Below, piece after piece: positions 8,121-15,724 of a stretch of 64,000 nt of DNA. The stretch is taken from positions 1-64,000 of the forward strand of contig JAGBBM010000134.1 in the NCBI GenBank assembly GCA_017938485.1, written 5' to 3'. The DNA comes from Lachnospiraceae bacterium (GTDB lineage Bacteria > Bacillota > Clostridia > Lachnospirales > Lachnospiraceae). The notes under the pieces were generated by a model. It was given only the letters and a program-made list of their open reading frames with translations, was not told the origin of the DNA and searched no databases. Position numbers and translations under genes: made by a program. Every line of letters begins with the position of its first letter. Within the stretch, counting starts at the first letter, position 1.

Positions 8121-10403
8121 ATGGAAAAACAATTTGATTTAAACATGTATTTGACTATTTTTGATGGGGATAAACCACCATATGAAATATGTTTGGGAGA
8201 AGTAAAAAAAGAGGTAGTTACATTTGGAAGACAAAGTGACTGCGATATTGTTTTGGATTCTGAGTATGCATCAAGGGTTCATGGTTGCTTTTATATGCTA
8301 AATAATAGATTACATGTAAAGGATTTTGATAGCACAAATGGACTGGTATGTGTGGGAAAAAAGGTAAATGACCAGCCTATGAAGGATGGTATGTATGTAA
8401 GAATAGTTGGTAAGAATAAAAATTCTGAGGCAGGAGTTCTTATTGTTTTTTCGTACAAGGAACATACAGAAAAGTGGAGTAGTGTAGATTTTTCTAAAGG
8501 TAATACTATTTCTATAGGTCGTGATGAAAGTAGTGATATATGTTTAAATCACGTCAGTGTTTCCCGTAGACATGCCATAATTACCAAACAAGGAAATAAA
8601 TACACACTTATTGATAACAGTACAAATGGAGTTGTTATTAATGGCAAGAGAGTAAGTAAAAAGCAGGTTTTAAACGAAAAAGATATAATCGTTATTACAA
8701 ACAGCAAGATTATATTTCAAGATGGTAAGCTTACATATGTTGCGGTAAGAAAAGGCATAGGTTTATCAGCTAAAAATATAATTAAACGTGTAGGTAAGAA
8801 AAAAGATTTAGTCATATGTAATAATGTATCTCTTGATATTAATCCAGGTGAATTGGTTGCTATTGTAGGAGGTTCAGGTGCAGGAAAGTCTACAATTATG
8901 AATTGCATAAGTGGATATAGCAGACCTACAAGTGGCCAGGTTATGGTAAACGGAGTGGATTTGTATCACAATTTTGATGCCTTAAAACATATTATAGGTT
9001 ATGTTCCGCAACAGGACATTGTTTATGATAATCTCACTGTTTATGATATGTTAAAATACTCAGCTAAATTGAGGTTGCCACAGGATGTATCAGAGGAAGA
9101 TTTAGAAAGTACAGTTAACAAAGTAATTGACACAGTTGAATTATCACACAGGAAGGACGCTTTGGTAAAAAGTCTTAGTGGAGGACAGAGAAAAAGAGCT
9201 AGTATAGCTGTTGAACTATTAACAGACCCTAATCTGTTCTTCCTTGATGAACCAGCCTCCGGGCTGGACCCTGGCACAGAGCGAAGTCTTATTAGAACAT
9301 TAAAAGGAATGACAGCGGCAGGAAAAACGGTAATACTTGTTACTCATAGCACGCTGAATCTGGCTGATTATGACAAGATAGTATTTATGGGACTTGGCGG
9401 AAATATATGTTTTTGTGGTAGTTACAGAGAGGCACTTAAGTTTTTTGAAGTGGATGATGTGGTTGATATCTACGATATGCTTAGTAGGGAAACAGGAAAA
9501 TGGAACGCAAAATATCTGGCTACTAAGAAAAATTCAAGTAACTCTAACAATTATGATAACACTAAAAATAGAAATGGAGCAAAAAGAGGCTTTATAAAGC
9601 AATTTGGAGTTTTGAGCAACAGATATATTCATCTTATGTTGAACGATAGACAGAGGATGCTGCTTTTGATGGTTCAGGCACCTCTTTTGGCAGTACTTAT
9701 ATCTATTGTGGCAAATGGAAAAGAGTTTGTGCAATATGAGATGACAAAAAGCCTCCTATTTGCTTTGTCCTGTTCCGCCTTTTGGATAGGAATTTTAAGT
9801 TCTATTCAGGAAGTGTGCAAAGAACGAAATATATTAAAAAGAGAATATATGACAGGTCTTAATCTGGTTAGCTACATATTATCTAAAGTTGCTGTCTTGG
9901 GATTGCTTTGTCTGGTGCAGTCCATTCTTATAGTGACAACTTTTGCATTATTAATTGGCACACCGGAAAAGGGTGTTGTGATGCCTTCATATCTTGAGTT
10001 TCTTATCACAACATTACTTACATCTATGGCTGCAGCTGCTATGGGTATTTTTGTATCCTCTCTTTTTACAAATGCAGATAGAGCAATGACTGTTGCACCA
10101 ATTCTTTTAATGCCACAGATACTATTTTCTGGACTTATATTTACCTTAAAAGATGCATCGGAAATAATTTCATATTTCGCAGTGTGTAGATGGTCTATGG
10201 AGGGATATGGTACAACAGCAAATTTGAATTCTCTCCAACTTAAGATGCAGGAACAAGGATTCTTTATGGAGCATAAGGCAGAATCCTTCTTTGAGTATAC
10301 TAAGACTCATATGTTTGAATCGTGGGGAATTATGTTGTTATTCGTGGTGGTATTTTCTATTGGCGCAGGAATTGTATTAAGAGGAATAAAGAAGAATTCA
10401 TAA
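8121..10403 (+). CDS. ABC transporter with two N-terminal FHA domains (Rv1747-like)
   Basis: A 760-residue half-transporter. FHA1 is at about 25-110 (FGRQSDCD at 35, Ser51-Arg52-x-His54, DSTNG) and FHA2 at about 120-200 (IGRDESSD, Ser148-Arg149...His151, NSTNG). The ATPase at about 210-440 has Walker A GGSGAGKST (250-258), signature SLSGGQRKR, Walker B LFFLDEPASGLDP and switch VTHS. The C-terminal ABC2-type membrane domain (about 490-760) has roughly six helices. The order FHA-FHA-ATPase-membrane matches mycobacterial Rv1747, an exporter whose FHA domains bind phosphothreonines added by its partner kinase PknF. By analogy this exporter should be gated by the operon kinase. The substrate is unknown. 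The start follows GAGGAA by about six bases. Confidence 0.9.
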   Translation: MEKQFDLNMYLTIFDGDKPPYEICLGEVKKEVVTFGRQSDCDIVLDSEYASRVHGCFYMLNNRLHVKDFDSTNGLVCVGKKVNDQPMKDGMYVRIVGKNKNSEAGVLIVFSYKEHTEKWSSVDFSKGNTISIGRDESSDICLNHVSVSRRHAIITKQGNKYTLIDNSTNGVVINGKRVSKKQVLNEKDIIVITNSKIIFQDGKLTYVAVRKGIGLSAKNIIKRVGKKKDLVICNNVSLDINPGELVAIVGGSGAGKSTIMNCISGYSRPTSGQVMVNGVDLYHNFDALKHIIGYVPQQDIVYDNLTVYDMLKYSAKLRLPQDVSEEDLESTVNKVIDTVELSHRKDALVKSLSGGQRKRASIAVELLTDPNLFFLDEPASGLDPGTERSLIRTLKGMTAAGKTVILVTHSTLNLADYDKIVFMGLGGNICFCGSYREALKFFEVDDVVDIYDMLSRETGKWNAKYLATKKNSSNSNNYDNTKNRNGAKRGFIKQFGVLSNRYIHLMLNDRQRMLLLMVQAPLLAVLISIVANGKEFVQYEMTKSLLFALSCSAFWIGILSSIQEVCKERNILKREYMTGLNLVSYILSKVAVLGLLCLVQSILIVTTFALLIGTPEKGVVMPSYLEFLITTLLTSMAAAAMGIFVSSLFTNADRAMTVAPILLMPQILFSGLIFTLKDASEIISYFAVCRWSMEGYGTTANLNSLQLKMQEQGFFMEHKAESFFEYTKTHMFESWGIMLLFVVVFSIGAGIVLRGIKKNS

Positions 10404-10421
10404 TATAAAGAGGTGAATGAT

Positions 10422-11333
10422 ATGCAGGTTGTTGTTCGTGACGGTAAAGAGGAATTGCGTACGGTTAATTTAGATAGCTTTGGAAAAGATGTAGTTAGTT
10501 TTGGAAGACATCCTGAAAGTGATATAGTTTTAAAATCTGGTACCGTTTCAAGAGTTCACGGTTGCTTTTATCTGGAAAATGGTATATGGCACATAAAGGA
10601 TTTGGACAGTACAAACGGAATAACATATAACAACGGTAAAATTGATGATTTCGTGCCAGCGTCGGGAGATGCGGTAAAGATATATGCAAGTGGTAGCAAT
10701 GGGAATGATTTTGTTGAATTTAGGTTTAGAGCTGATGCTTTAAGAAATTCAGCTGTTCCTAACGCATATGTCAATCAGGTTCAACCACAGCAACCACCGA
10801 TGGTTCAGTATGTAGTTCCCCTCGGCATGGGATATTATAATTTTCTTATATGGTTTGGACTTATTGTACTTGCCTTGGCTATGTTTTTTTATGGAATATC
10901 CTTTTTATCAGTACTCACTATAGATACAAGTCATAGATATGAAGGACAAGAATATATGGATGAAGATACAATTGCATTATTGGATGATTTGAGTAGTGAA
11001 ATGGGTGTGGATAAACAATGGGATAAGATAGAACAGATTAAACTGATAAGTGTTCTATTAGGATTTGGTTTGATTTTGTTCGGTATCCTTTCTCTGTATG
11101 TAAGACATCAATTAGCCCATTTTAAGGTAGATGCTCCGAGAGATTTAAAAGTTCTTTTATATGTGATGCTTACTTTTTATATGGTTGTTTATATTATCGC
11201 TGCGGCTAGCGACTTTGAACGTTTTTTGGAACAGTATCTGCTTATGACAGTTGCTACTTTTTCAATATTATTTTTGCTTGTGCACGCGAACAATGTGTAT
11301 TTTGAAAAAAGAAAGCATCTTTTTGTGAATTAA
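10422..11333 (+). CDS. FHA-domain integral membrane protein (four helices)
   Basis: A 303-residue protein starting at ATG 10422 behind AGAGGTG; a GTG at 10413 lies inside that ribosome-binding site. An intact N-terminal FHA domain covers residues 1-100 (SFGRHPESDIV, VSRVHGCFY, LDSTNGI). A short Gln/Pro linker follows, then four predicted membrane helices at about 145-170, 215-235, 245-265 and 275-295, with an acidic loop after the first. The FHA core is very similar to FHA1 of the preceding ABC transporter and to the next protein (FGKDVVSFGR and SYGKDVVSFGR), which points to tandem duplication. It may be an accessory membrane subunit of the exporter. Specific function unknown. Confidence 0.78.
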   Translation: MQVVVRDGKEELRTVNLDSFGKDVVSFGRHPESDIVLKSGTVSRVHGCFYLENGIWHIKDLDSTNGITYNNGKIDDFVPASGDAVKIYASGSNGNDFVEFRFRADALRNSAVPNAYVNQVQPQQPPMVQYVVPLGMGYYNFLIWFGLIVLALAMFFYGISFLSVLTIDTSHRYEGQEYMDEDTIALLDDLSSEMGVDKQWDKIEQIKLISVLLGFGLILFGILSLYVRHQLAHFKVDAPRDLKVLLYVMLTFYMVVYIIAAASDFERFLEQYLLMTVATFSILFLLVHANNVYFEKRKHLFVN

Positions 11334-11348
11334 TTAAGGAGAATGAAT

Positions 11349-12221
11349 ATGTACATTACGATAAAAGAAGGAAATATGGATGGATATAGGGTTAACTTAG
11401 AATCCTACGGCAAGGATGTTGTTAGCTTTGGCAGAAGTAAAGATAATGATATAGTGATTAATTCTGAAAGTGTATCAAGAGTACATGGCTGTTTTTTTAA
11501 GGAAAATGGTGGATGGAAGATAACAGACCTTGATAGTACCAACGGGATTTATGTGGAAGGTTATAAGGTGAATGAGAGAATTGTTAATAATACTACAGAA
11601 GTAGTCATAACCGATAGAAAAAATAAGGATAAAAATGTGGTTATTACTTTTGCAGAGGATAAACAGCTAGTAGATAATAAGAAAGTACAGAAAAACGGTA
11701 CAGTTGCAACTTTTTCAAAAGTGAACTCTGTATTTGTGGATCCGAGTGAGGTACAAAAGGCAACTTTAGGAAATGATTATATAGATAGTGTTATTCGTGG
11801 TGGAGGTCTTTCTAGAGGTAGTGGCATTGTGACTGATAAAAGATTTTATTATAGGGGAAGATGCTATTCAAAAAAAGCTATGAAGACAGATCAAGAATGG
11901 ACAGTAGATCTTAAAGATATTACTTGTACAGGGTTTGTATATAGGTCACAATTAATTTTATTGATTATAGCTATAGGTGCATTTATTGCAGCGATAGTTG
12001 GTTTGTTTGATAATGAGGAAGAAATGGCTGTTATTGGTGTAGTTATTGGATTAATTATGTTAATTTTATATTGGTTGACAAAAGAAACAATATATTACGT
12101 TACTTTCGCTGGTGGTGAAATAGGTGTAGATGCATCAAAGTATGGTGGAACTAAAGTTGTAAAAGAATTTGATAAAACGTTAAGAAGAGAAAAGGATAAA
12201 TATGAACATCGCAAAATGTAA
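11349..12221 (+). CDS. FHA-domain membrane protein (two helices)
   Basis: A 290-residue protein. ATG 11349 is preferred over 11343 because AAGGAG (11336-11341) would be only one base from the earlier codon. An N-terminal FHA domain has SFGRSKDNDIV, VSRVHGCFF and LDSTNGIYV. A middle region (about 130-205) with GIVTDKRFYYRG is followed by two adjacent membrane helices (LILLIIAIGAFIAAIVGLF and VIGVVIGLIMLILYWL) and a short charged tail. The GIVTDKRFYY segment resembles bacterial PH-like domains, but I am not certain. Its last 20 bases overlap the next gene. Confidence 0.75.
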   Translation: MYITIKEGNMDGYRVNLESYGKDVVSFGRSKDNDIVINSESVSRVHGCFFKENGGWKITDLDSTNGIYVEGYKVNERIVNNTTEVVITDRKNKDKNVVITFAEDKQLVDNKKVQKNGTVATFSKVNSVFVDPSEVQKATLGNDYIDSVIRGGGLSRGSGIVTDKRFYYRGRCYSKKAMKTDQEWTVDLKDITCTGFVYRSQLILLIIAIGAFIAAIVGLFDNEEEMAVIGVVIGLIMLILYWLTKETIYYVTFAGGEIGVDASKYGGTKVVKEFDKTLRREKDKYEHRKM

Positions 12222-12813
12222 CAATGGGCATTTTTTTGACAAGGACAAGTATAATGAGTGCCCACATTGTAAAGAAGAGATTAATATAATCGATAAAGCA
12301 AGCGGTATTAGTAAAGAGTGGGATTTGCCTGAGACTGTGGCGTATTATCAGGAGAAAAAAATTACTGAAAAAAAGTCAGAGGACATTATGAAAAAAAATA
12401 CCGCTGATATTAGTGATGGGAATGATGTGTCCAAGGAAAATAAAATCGTTGTGGGATGGCTTGTTGGCATATCTGGTTATGCATATGGTAGAGCCTATCA
12501 CCTCTATGTTGATGAAACAACGGTAAATGGGTGTGTAATAGGTTTTAACACGGAGACACAGCAGTTCTATTTGAATTTCAACAGTTCAAAAGGATACATA
12601 TATGTTAATCAGACAGAGGTAGTAGAAAGTATATATTTAAACTATATGGATGTAATTATTATAGAAGGCTTTGAATATATGCTGGTTCCACTTTGCAAGG
12701 ATGGGTTTTCATGGTGGGAAAACAACAGCTCAAAATCTCAAGGAAATGATAATATAAGTAGTTTGAATAATAATGATATTTTATCGATTGATGATGTTAT
12801 GAGAGGCTTGTAG
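12202..12813 (+). CDS. Zinc-ribbon-like protein with a gutted FHA domain (paralogue 3)
   Basis: A 203-residue protein sharing the N-terminal pattern (Cys6, His10, CPHC at 20-23) and the linker motif PETVAYY (Thr45) with the genes at 2839 and 7420. The FHA region opens with the same GWLV (residues 85-88) and ends like them (FEYMLVPLCKDGFSWWEN). However, the core with the GR pair, the SR-x-x-H loop and about 20 residues between is replaced by a short VDETTVNG stretch, so phosphothreonine binding is probably lost. It may be a decoy, a structural subunit, or a kinase substrate that cannot bind. It is the last gene of the FHA operon. No frameshift is visible, so it is not called a pseudogene. Confidence 0.72.
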   Translation: MNIAKCNNGHFFDKDKYNECPHCKEEINIIDKASGISKEWDLPETVAYYQEKKITEKKSEDIMKKNTADISDGNDVSKENKIVVGWLVGISGYAYGRAYHLYVDETTVNGCVIGFNTETQQFYLNFNSSKGYIYVNQTEVVESIYLNYMDVIIIEGFEYMLVPLCKDGFSWWENNSSKSQGNDNISSLNNNDILSIDDVMRGL

Positions 12814-12853
12814 TATAAACTAAAAAAATATACAAAAAAACTCAAAAAACTTG

Positions 12854-12882
12854 TTGACAATCCATCCATAAACTGTTAATAT
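12854..12882 (+). promoter_or_regulatory. Sigma-A promoter for tRNA-Leu
   Basis: TTGACA at 12854-12859, a 17-base spacer and TAATAT at 12877-12882, ending 44 bases before the tRNA. This is a near-consensus housekeeping promoter and separates the tRNA from the FHA operon. Confidence 0.8.
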
Positions 12883-12926
12883 ATTACTTGCGTTGAGCGA
12901 ACAGCTTAATGCGAACTTAATAAGTT

Positions 12927-13010
12927 GCGGGAGTGCTGGAACTGGCAGACAGGCTAGACTAAGGATCTAGTGATGGTAACGTCGTGAGGGTTCAAGTCCC
13001 TTCTCCCGCA
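12927..13010 (+). tRNA. tRNA-Leu (anticodon AAG)
   Basis: An 84-nt class II tRNA. The acceptor arm pairs GCGGGAG (12927-12933) with CTCCCGC (13003-13009), discriminator A. The anticodon stem CTAGA/TCTAG encloses CTAAGGA, so the anticodon is AAG, reading CUU and, if A34 is deaminated to inosine, CUC. There is a long variable arm and a T-loop TTCAAGT. The terminal A is encoded but no full CCA (sequence continues TTGAAG). Confidence 0.93.
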
Positions 13011-13024
13011 TTGAAGAAAGTGCT

Positions 13025-13061
13025 CAGAATCCTTTATTGTATAAGGATTCTGATTTTTTTT
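13025..13061 (+). terminator. Rho-independent terminator after tRNA-Leu
   Basis: Ten-base arms CAGAATCCTT and AAGGATTCTG enclose TATTGTAT, followed by A and a run of eight T. Confidence 0.9.
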
Positions 13062-13097
13062 GTGAAATCATAAACTTTAGAAAACTAAAGGTGTCAT

Positions 13098-13141
13098 ATT
13101 TACATATGTAAATGTGCATGATATACTATATACGTATCATG
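13098..13141 (+). promoter_or_regulatory. Promoter and palindromic operator of the HTH-Fic gene
   Basis: TTTACA (13099-13104), a 17-base spacer and TATACT (13122-13127) make a good promoter. Its -35 box sits inside a perfect 16-bp palindrome, ATTTACATATGTAAAT (13098-13113). A second inverted repeat, CATGATA...TATCATG (13117-13123 and 13135-13141), covers the -10 and start region. Since the gene encodes an HTH protein, self-repression is a reasonable inference. Confidence 0.65.
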
Positions 13142-13157
13142 AAAGGTGGTAATTTGT

Positions 13158-14081
13158 ATGATTTCATATAAAAGATTATTTCTGATGATGGAAGAAAGAG
13201 AGATAACAAAAGAAAAACTAAAAAATGATATAGGTATATCATCTGCTACTATGGCTAAGCTTGCAAAAAATGAAGAGGTTGCAATGTCAACAATTCAGAG
13301 TTTGTGCAATTATTTTGATTGTCAGCCTGGCGCCATTTTAACATATGAAAAAGAGATAGATGAGGATTCAGTTCTTTTTAGACTTAGAGAAGAAAAAGAA
13401 ATGCAATTAAAAGGCGGGTTATATCACCAAACACAAGTTAGGCTTGCATATAATTCTAATCATATGGAGGGCAGTAGATTAACTGAAGACCAAACAAGAA
13501 GTATTTATGAAACACAAACAATAGGAATAACAGAAGGGTATGAGAAAATTGATGACATTATAGAAACAGTAAATCATTTCAAATGTTTTGATTATATTCT
13601 GTCAGTGGCAGATAAAGAACTATCGGAAAGTATTATAAAACAGATTCATTTATTGTTAAAGAGTGGAACAACAGATAGTCAAAAAGAATGGTTTGCTGTT
13701 GGAGACTATAAAAAACGTCCCAATATGATAGGGGATTTGATTGAGACAACACATCCGTCTAAAGTTTCATCGGAGATTAAAGGATTGCTAAAAAGCTATA
13801 GAGAAAGTAGCAATATAACATTTGAAGATATTATTGATTTCCACTATAAGTTTGAACGGATACATCCATTTCAGGATGGTAATGGACGCGTTGGCAGACT
13901 AATTATGTTTAAAGAGTGCTTGAAGTATAATATTCCACCGTTTATTATTGAAGACAAATCCAAAGAATATTATAAAAGAGGTTTAAACCAATATACGACA
14001 GAAAAAGGATATTTAATAGAAACGTGCAGAGCGGCACAGGATACCTACAAAAAGCTGTTGGAGTATTTTGAGTATCTATAA
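13158..14081 (+). CDS. HTH-Fic family protein (putative AMP-transferase)
   Basis: A 307-residue protein; ATG 13158 follows AAAGGTGG by about eight bases. Residues 1-65 form a Cro/XRE-like helix-turn-helix (EKLKNDIGISSATMAKLAKN...VAMSTIQSLCNYF). The remainder is a Fic domain with a complete active-site motif HPFQDGNGRVGR, whose His acts in transfer of AMP or another nucleotide moiety to target hydroxyls. Before it, SNHMEGS matches the inhibitory (S/T)xxxE(G/N) motif, so this is a class II, self-inhibited Fic. The target is unknown. Its promoter overlaps a perfect palindrome, which suggests autoregulation through the HTH. No antitoxin gene is adjacent. Confidence 0.88.
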   Translation: MISYKRLFLMMEEREITKEKLKNDIGISSATMAKLAKNEEVAMSTIQSLCNYFDCQPGAILTYEKEIDEDSVLFRLREEKEMQLKGGLYHQTQVRLAYNSNHMEGSRLTEDQTRSIYETQTIGITEGYEKIDDIIETVNHFKCFDYILSVADKELSESIIKQIHLLLKSGTTDSQKEWFAVGDYKKRPNMIGDLIETTHPSKVSSEIKGLLKSYRESSNITFEDIIDFHYKFERIHPFQDGNGRVGRLIMFKECLKYNIPPFIIEDKSKEYYKRGLNQYTTEKGYLIETCRAAQDTYKKLLEYFEYL

Positions 14082-14113
14082 TATGGATGATTGTTAATGA
14101 GGATGAGTATATA

Positions 14114-15724
14114 ATGAGCAGCAAAACAAAAAAAGTGAAAAAACAATTTAATATATTGGATTTATTTGATGAGAATAGAAAAGGTGTCACTATGCAATCC
14201 ATACTACTGTATATATACCTTTTTCTTATGCTGGGAGTGTATCCAATTATAACTACTGACCAATATTTTAATATAACGGTGACTAGATACTACTTTTTCA
14301 TGTATACAACTATTATATACACAGCCCTTTCATTGGTTGTGTTTATTGCAGAGGAGTTTTTGAATGCCAGATATAAAAACACCAGTATAAATGTGGATGA
14401 GGGAAAGAAATTCTACGCACGTCCGGAATTTTGGATGGAAGCCTTTATGATGGCAAATGTATTTGCATATATGGTGTCCATAGATAAGGATATGTCTAGG
14501 ATGGGATTTAAGGATGGTTTAGGTGGAAGATATATGGGAATGTTCACCTACATCATACTTACAGTGGTGTTTCTTGTCATTGCATCCGGAAAGAAAATCA
14601 ACAAATCTATTATATATGTTCCTTTTGTTAGTGCTTTATATGCATTTATAATCGCCATATTCCAACATATGGGCAATGATTTTATGGGATACAGGGACAA
14701 TATAAGGAAGGACCTCTATGATATATACATATCAACCTTCGGCAACATAAATATATTTGCCAGCTTTCTCACTATGTGTATACCGGCTTTTGCCTGTGTA
14801 TATATATTCTCTAATAATAAGATATATAAGGCTTTGTCAGCCATCATATTGACTGTAGGTGGTATGACTCTTATGGTGGCAAATAGCGACAGTGGTTTCT
14901 TAGGTGTGGTTATAGCTTACTTGCTTATATTCCTTTTTTCCATAAATGATAAGAAGGTAAAACCATTTTTTGATACCATAGTTATGATGTTTTGTGGAGT
15001 TTTTGCCCAGGTTCTTATAAATAGATATTACCTGGATTATAATAACAAAAGAGGAGGTATATCAGAGGCTCTAGACAATATGCCACTTATGATAGGTATT
15101 GGAGTCCTCCTTGGATTAATTTGTTTTGCTATTAGATATGTTTCTAAAAAATATAAAGACAGACTTGAGCAGTTAAATAGAAGAAAAGTGATTTGCAATA
15201 TTCTTGTTGGTGTTGGTATCTGCCTTGTACTTTTTATTGTTATTGGGAATATAATGGATTTATCAATATTCAACTTTAACTATAAGTGGGGAAATTATCG
15301 TGGAATGATATGGCAGATATGTGGAGACATATTTGAGAAAGCACCATCTACTCATAAAATTTTTGGCTACGGTAATGAAACAGTTCAGATTTTAACTCGT
15401 GCAAATTACTATGACATAATGATGGAGAATACTAACAGAGTGTATGATAACGCTCATAACGAGGTTTTGCAGTACCTGATTACTACAGGAATTGTAGGTG
15501 CAGTAAGTTATGTTGGTCTATTTGTATCAAGCTTTGTATATATATTAAAAAATTCTAGTAAAAATATTTTTGCATATATAACTCTTTCCATTATAACAGG
15601 ATATTTTGTTCAGGGATTGGTAAATGTTAATCAACCTATCACCACACCATTTTTCTTTATATTTATGGCCCTTGGTGTAGGCTATGTTAGATACATAAAA
15701 AAACAGGAGGCTTATAGTGAGTAA
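14114..15724 (+). CDS. O-antigen ligase / Wzy-type polytopic membrane protein
   Basis: A 536-residue membrane protein with about twelve hydrophobic segments. ATG 14114 follows GAGGATGA; an in-frame ATG at 14087 has no clear ribosome-binding site. The large loop and following helix HNEVLQYLITTGIVGAVSYVGL match the Wzy_C/O-antigen-ligase signature, in which His and nearby Arg residues help transfer lipid-linked glycans. A surface-polysaccharide polymerase or ligase role is likely, but no glycosyltransferases flank it, so the substrate cannot be named. Its stop overlaps the next gene by eight bases. Confidence 0.75.
   Translation: MSSKTKKVKKQFNILDLFDENRKGVTMQSILLYIYLFLMLGVYPIITTDQYFNITVTRYYFFMYTTIIYTALSLVVFIAEEFLNARYKNTSINVDEGKKFYARPEFWMEAFMMANVFAYMVSIDKDMSRMGFKDGLGGRYMGMFTYIILTVVFLVIASGKKINKSIIYVPFVSALYAFIIAIFQHMGNDFMGYRDNIRKDLYDIYISTFGNINIFASFLTMCIPAFACVYIFSNNKIYKALSAIILTVGGMTLMVANSDSGFLGVVIAYLLIFLFSINDKKVKPFFDTIVMMFCGVFAQVLINRYYLDYNNKRGGISEALDNMPLMIGIGVLLGLICFAIRYVSKKYKDRLEQLNRRKVICNILVGVGICLVLFIVIGNIMDLSIFNFNYKWGNYRGMIWQICGDIFEKAPSTHKIFGYGNETVQILTRANYYDIMMENTNRVYDNAHNEVLQYLITTGIVGAVSYVGLFVSSFVYILKNSSKNIFAYITLSIITGYFVQGLVNVNQPITTPFFFIFMALGVGYVRYIKKQEAYSE

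Noticed and set aside
12202..12813. Calling the third CPHC-FHA paralogue a pseudogene
   Set aside because: The reading frame is complete, both conserved ends remain and it is embedded in the operon; internal loss of the pocket alone does not show decay.
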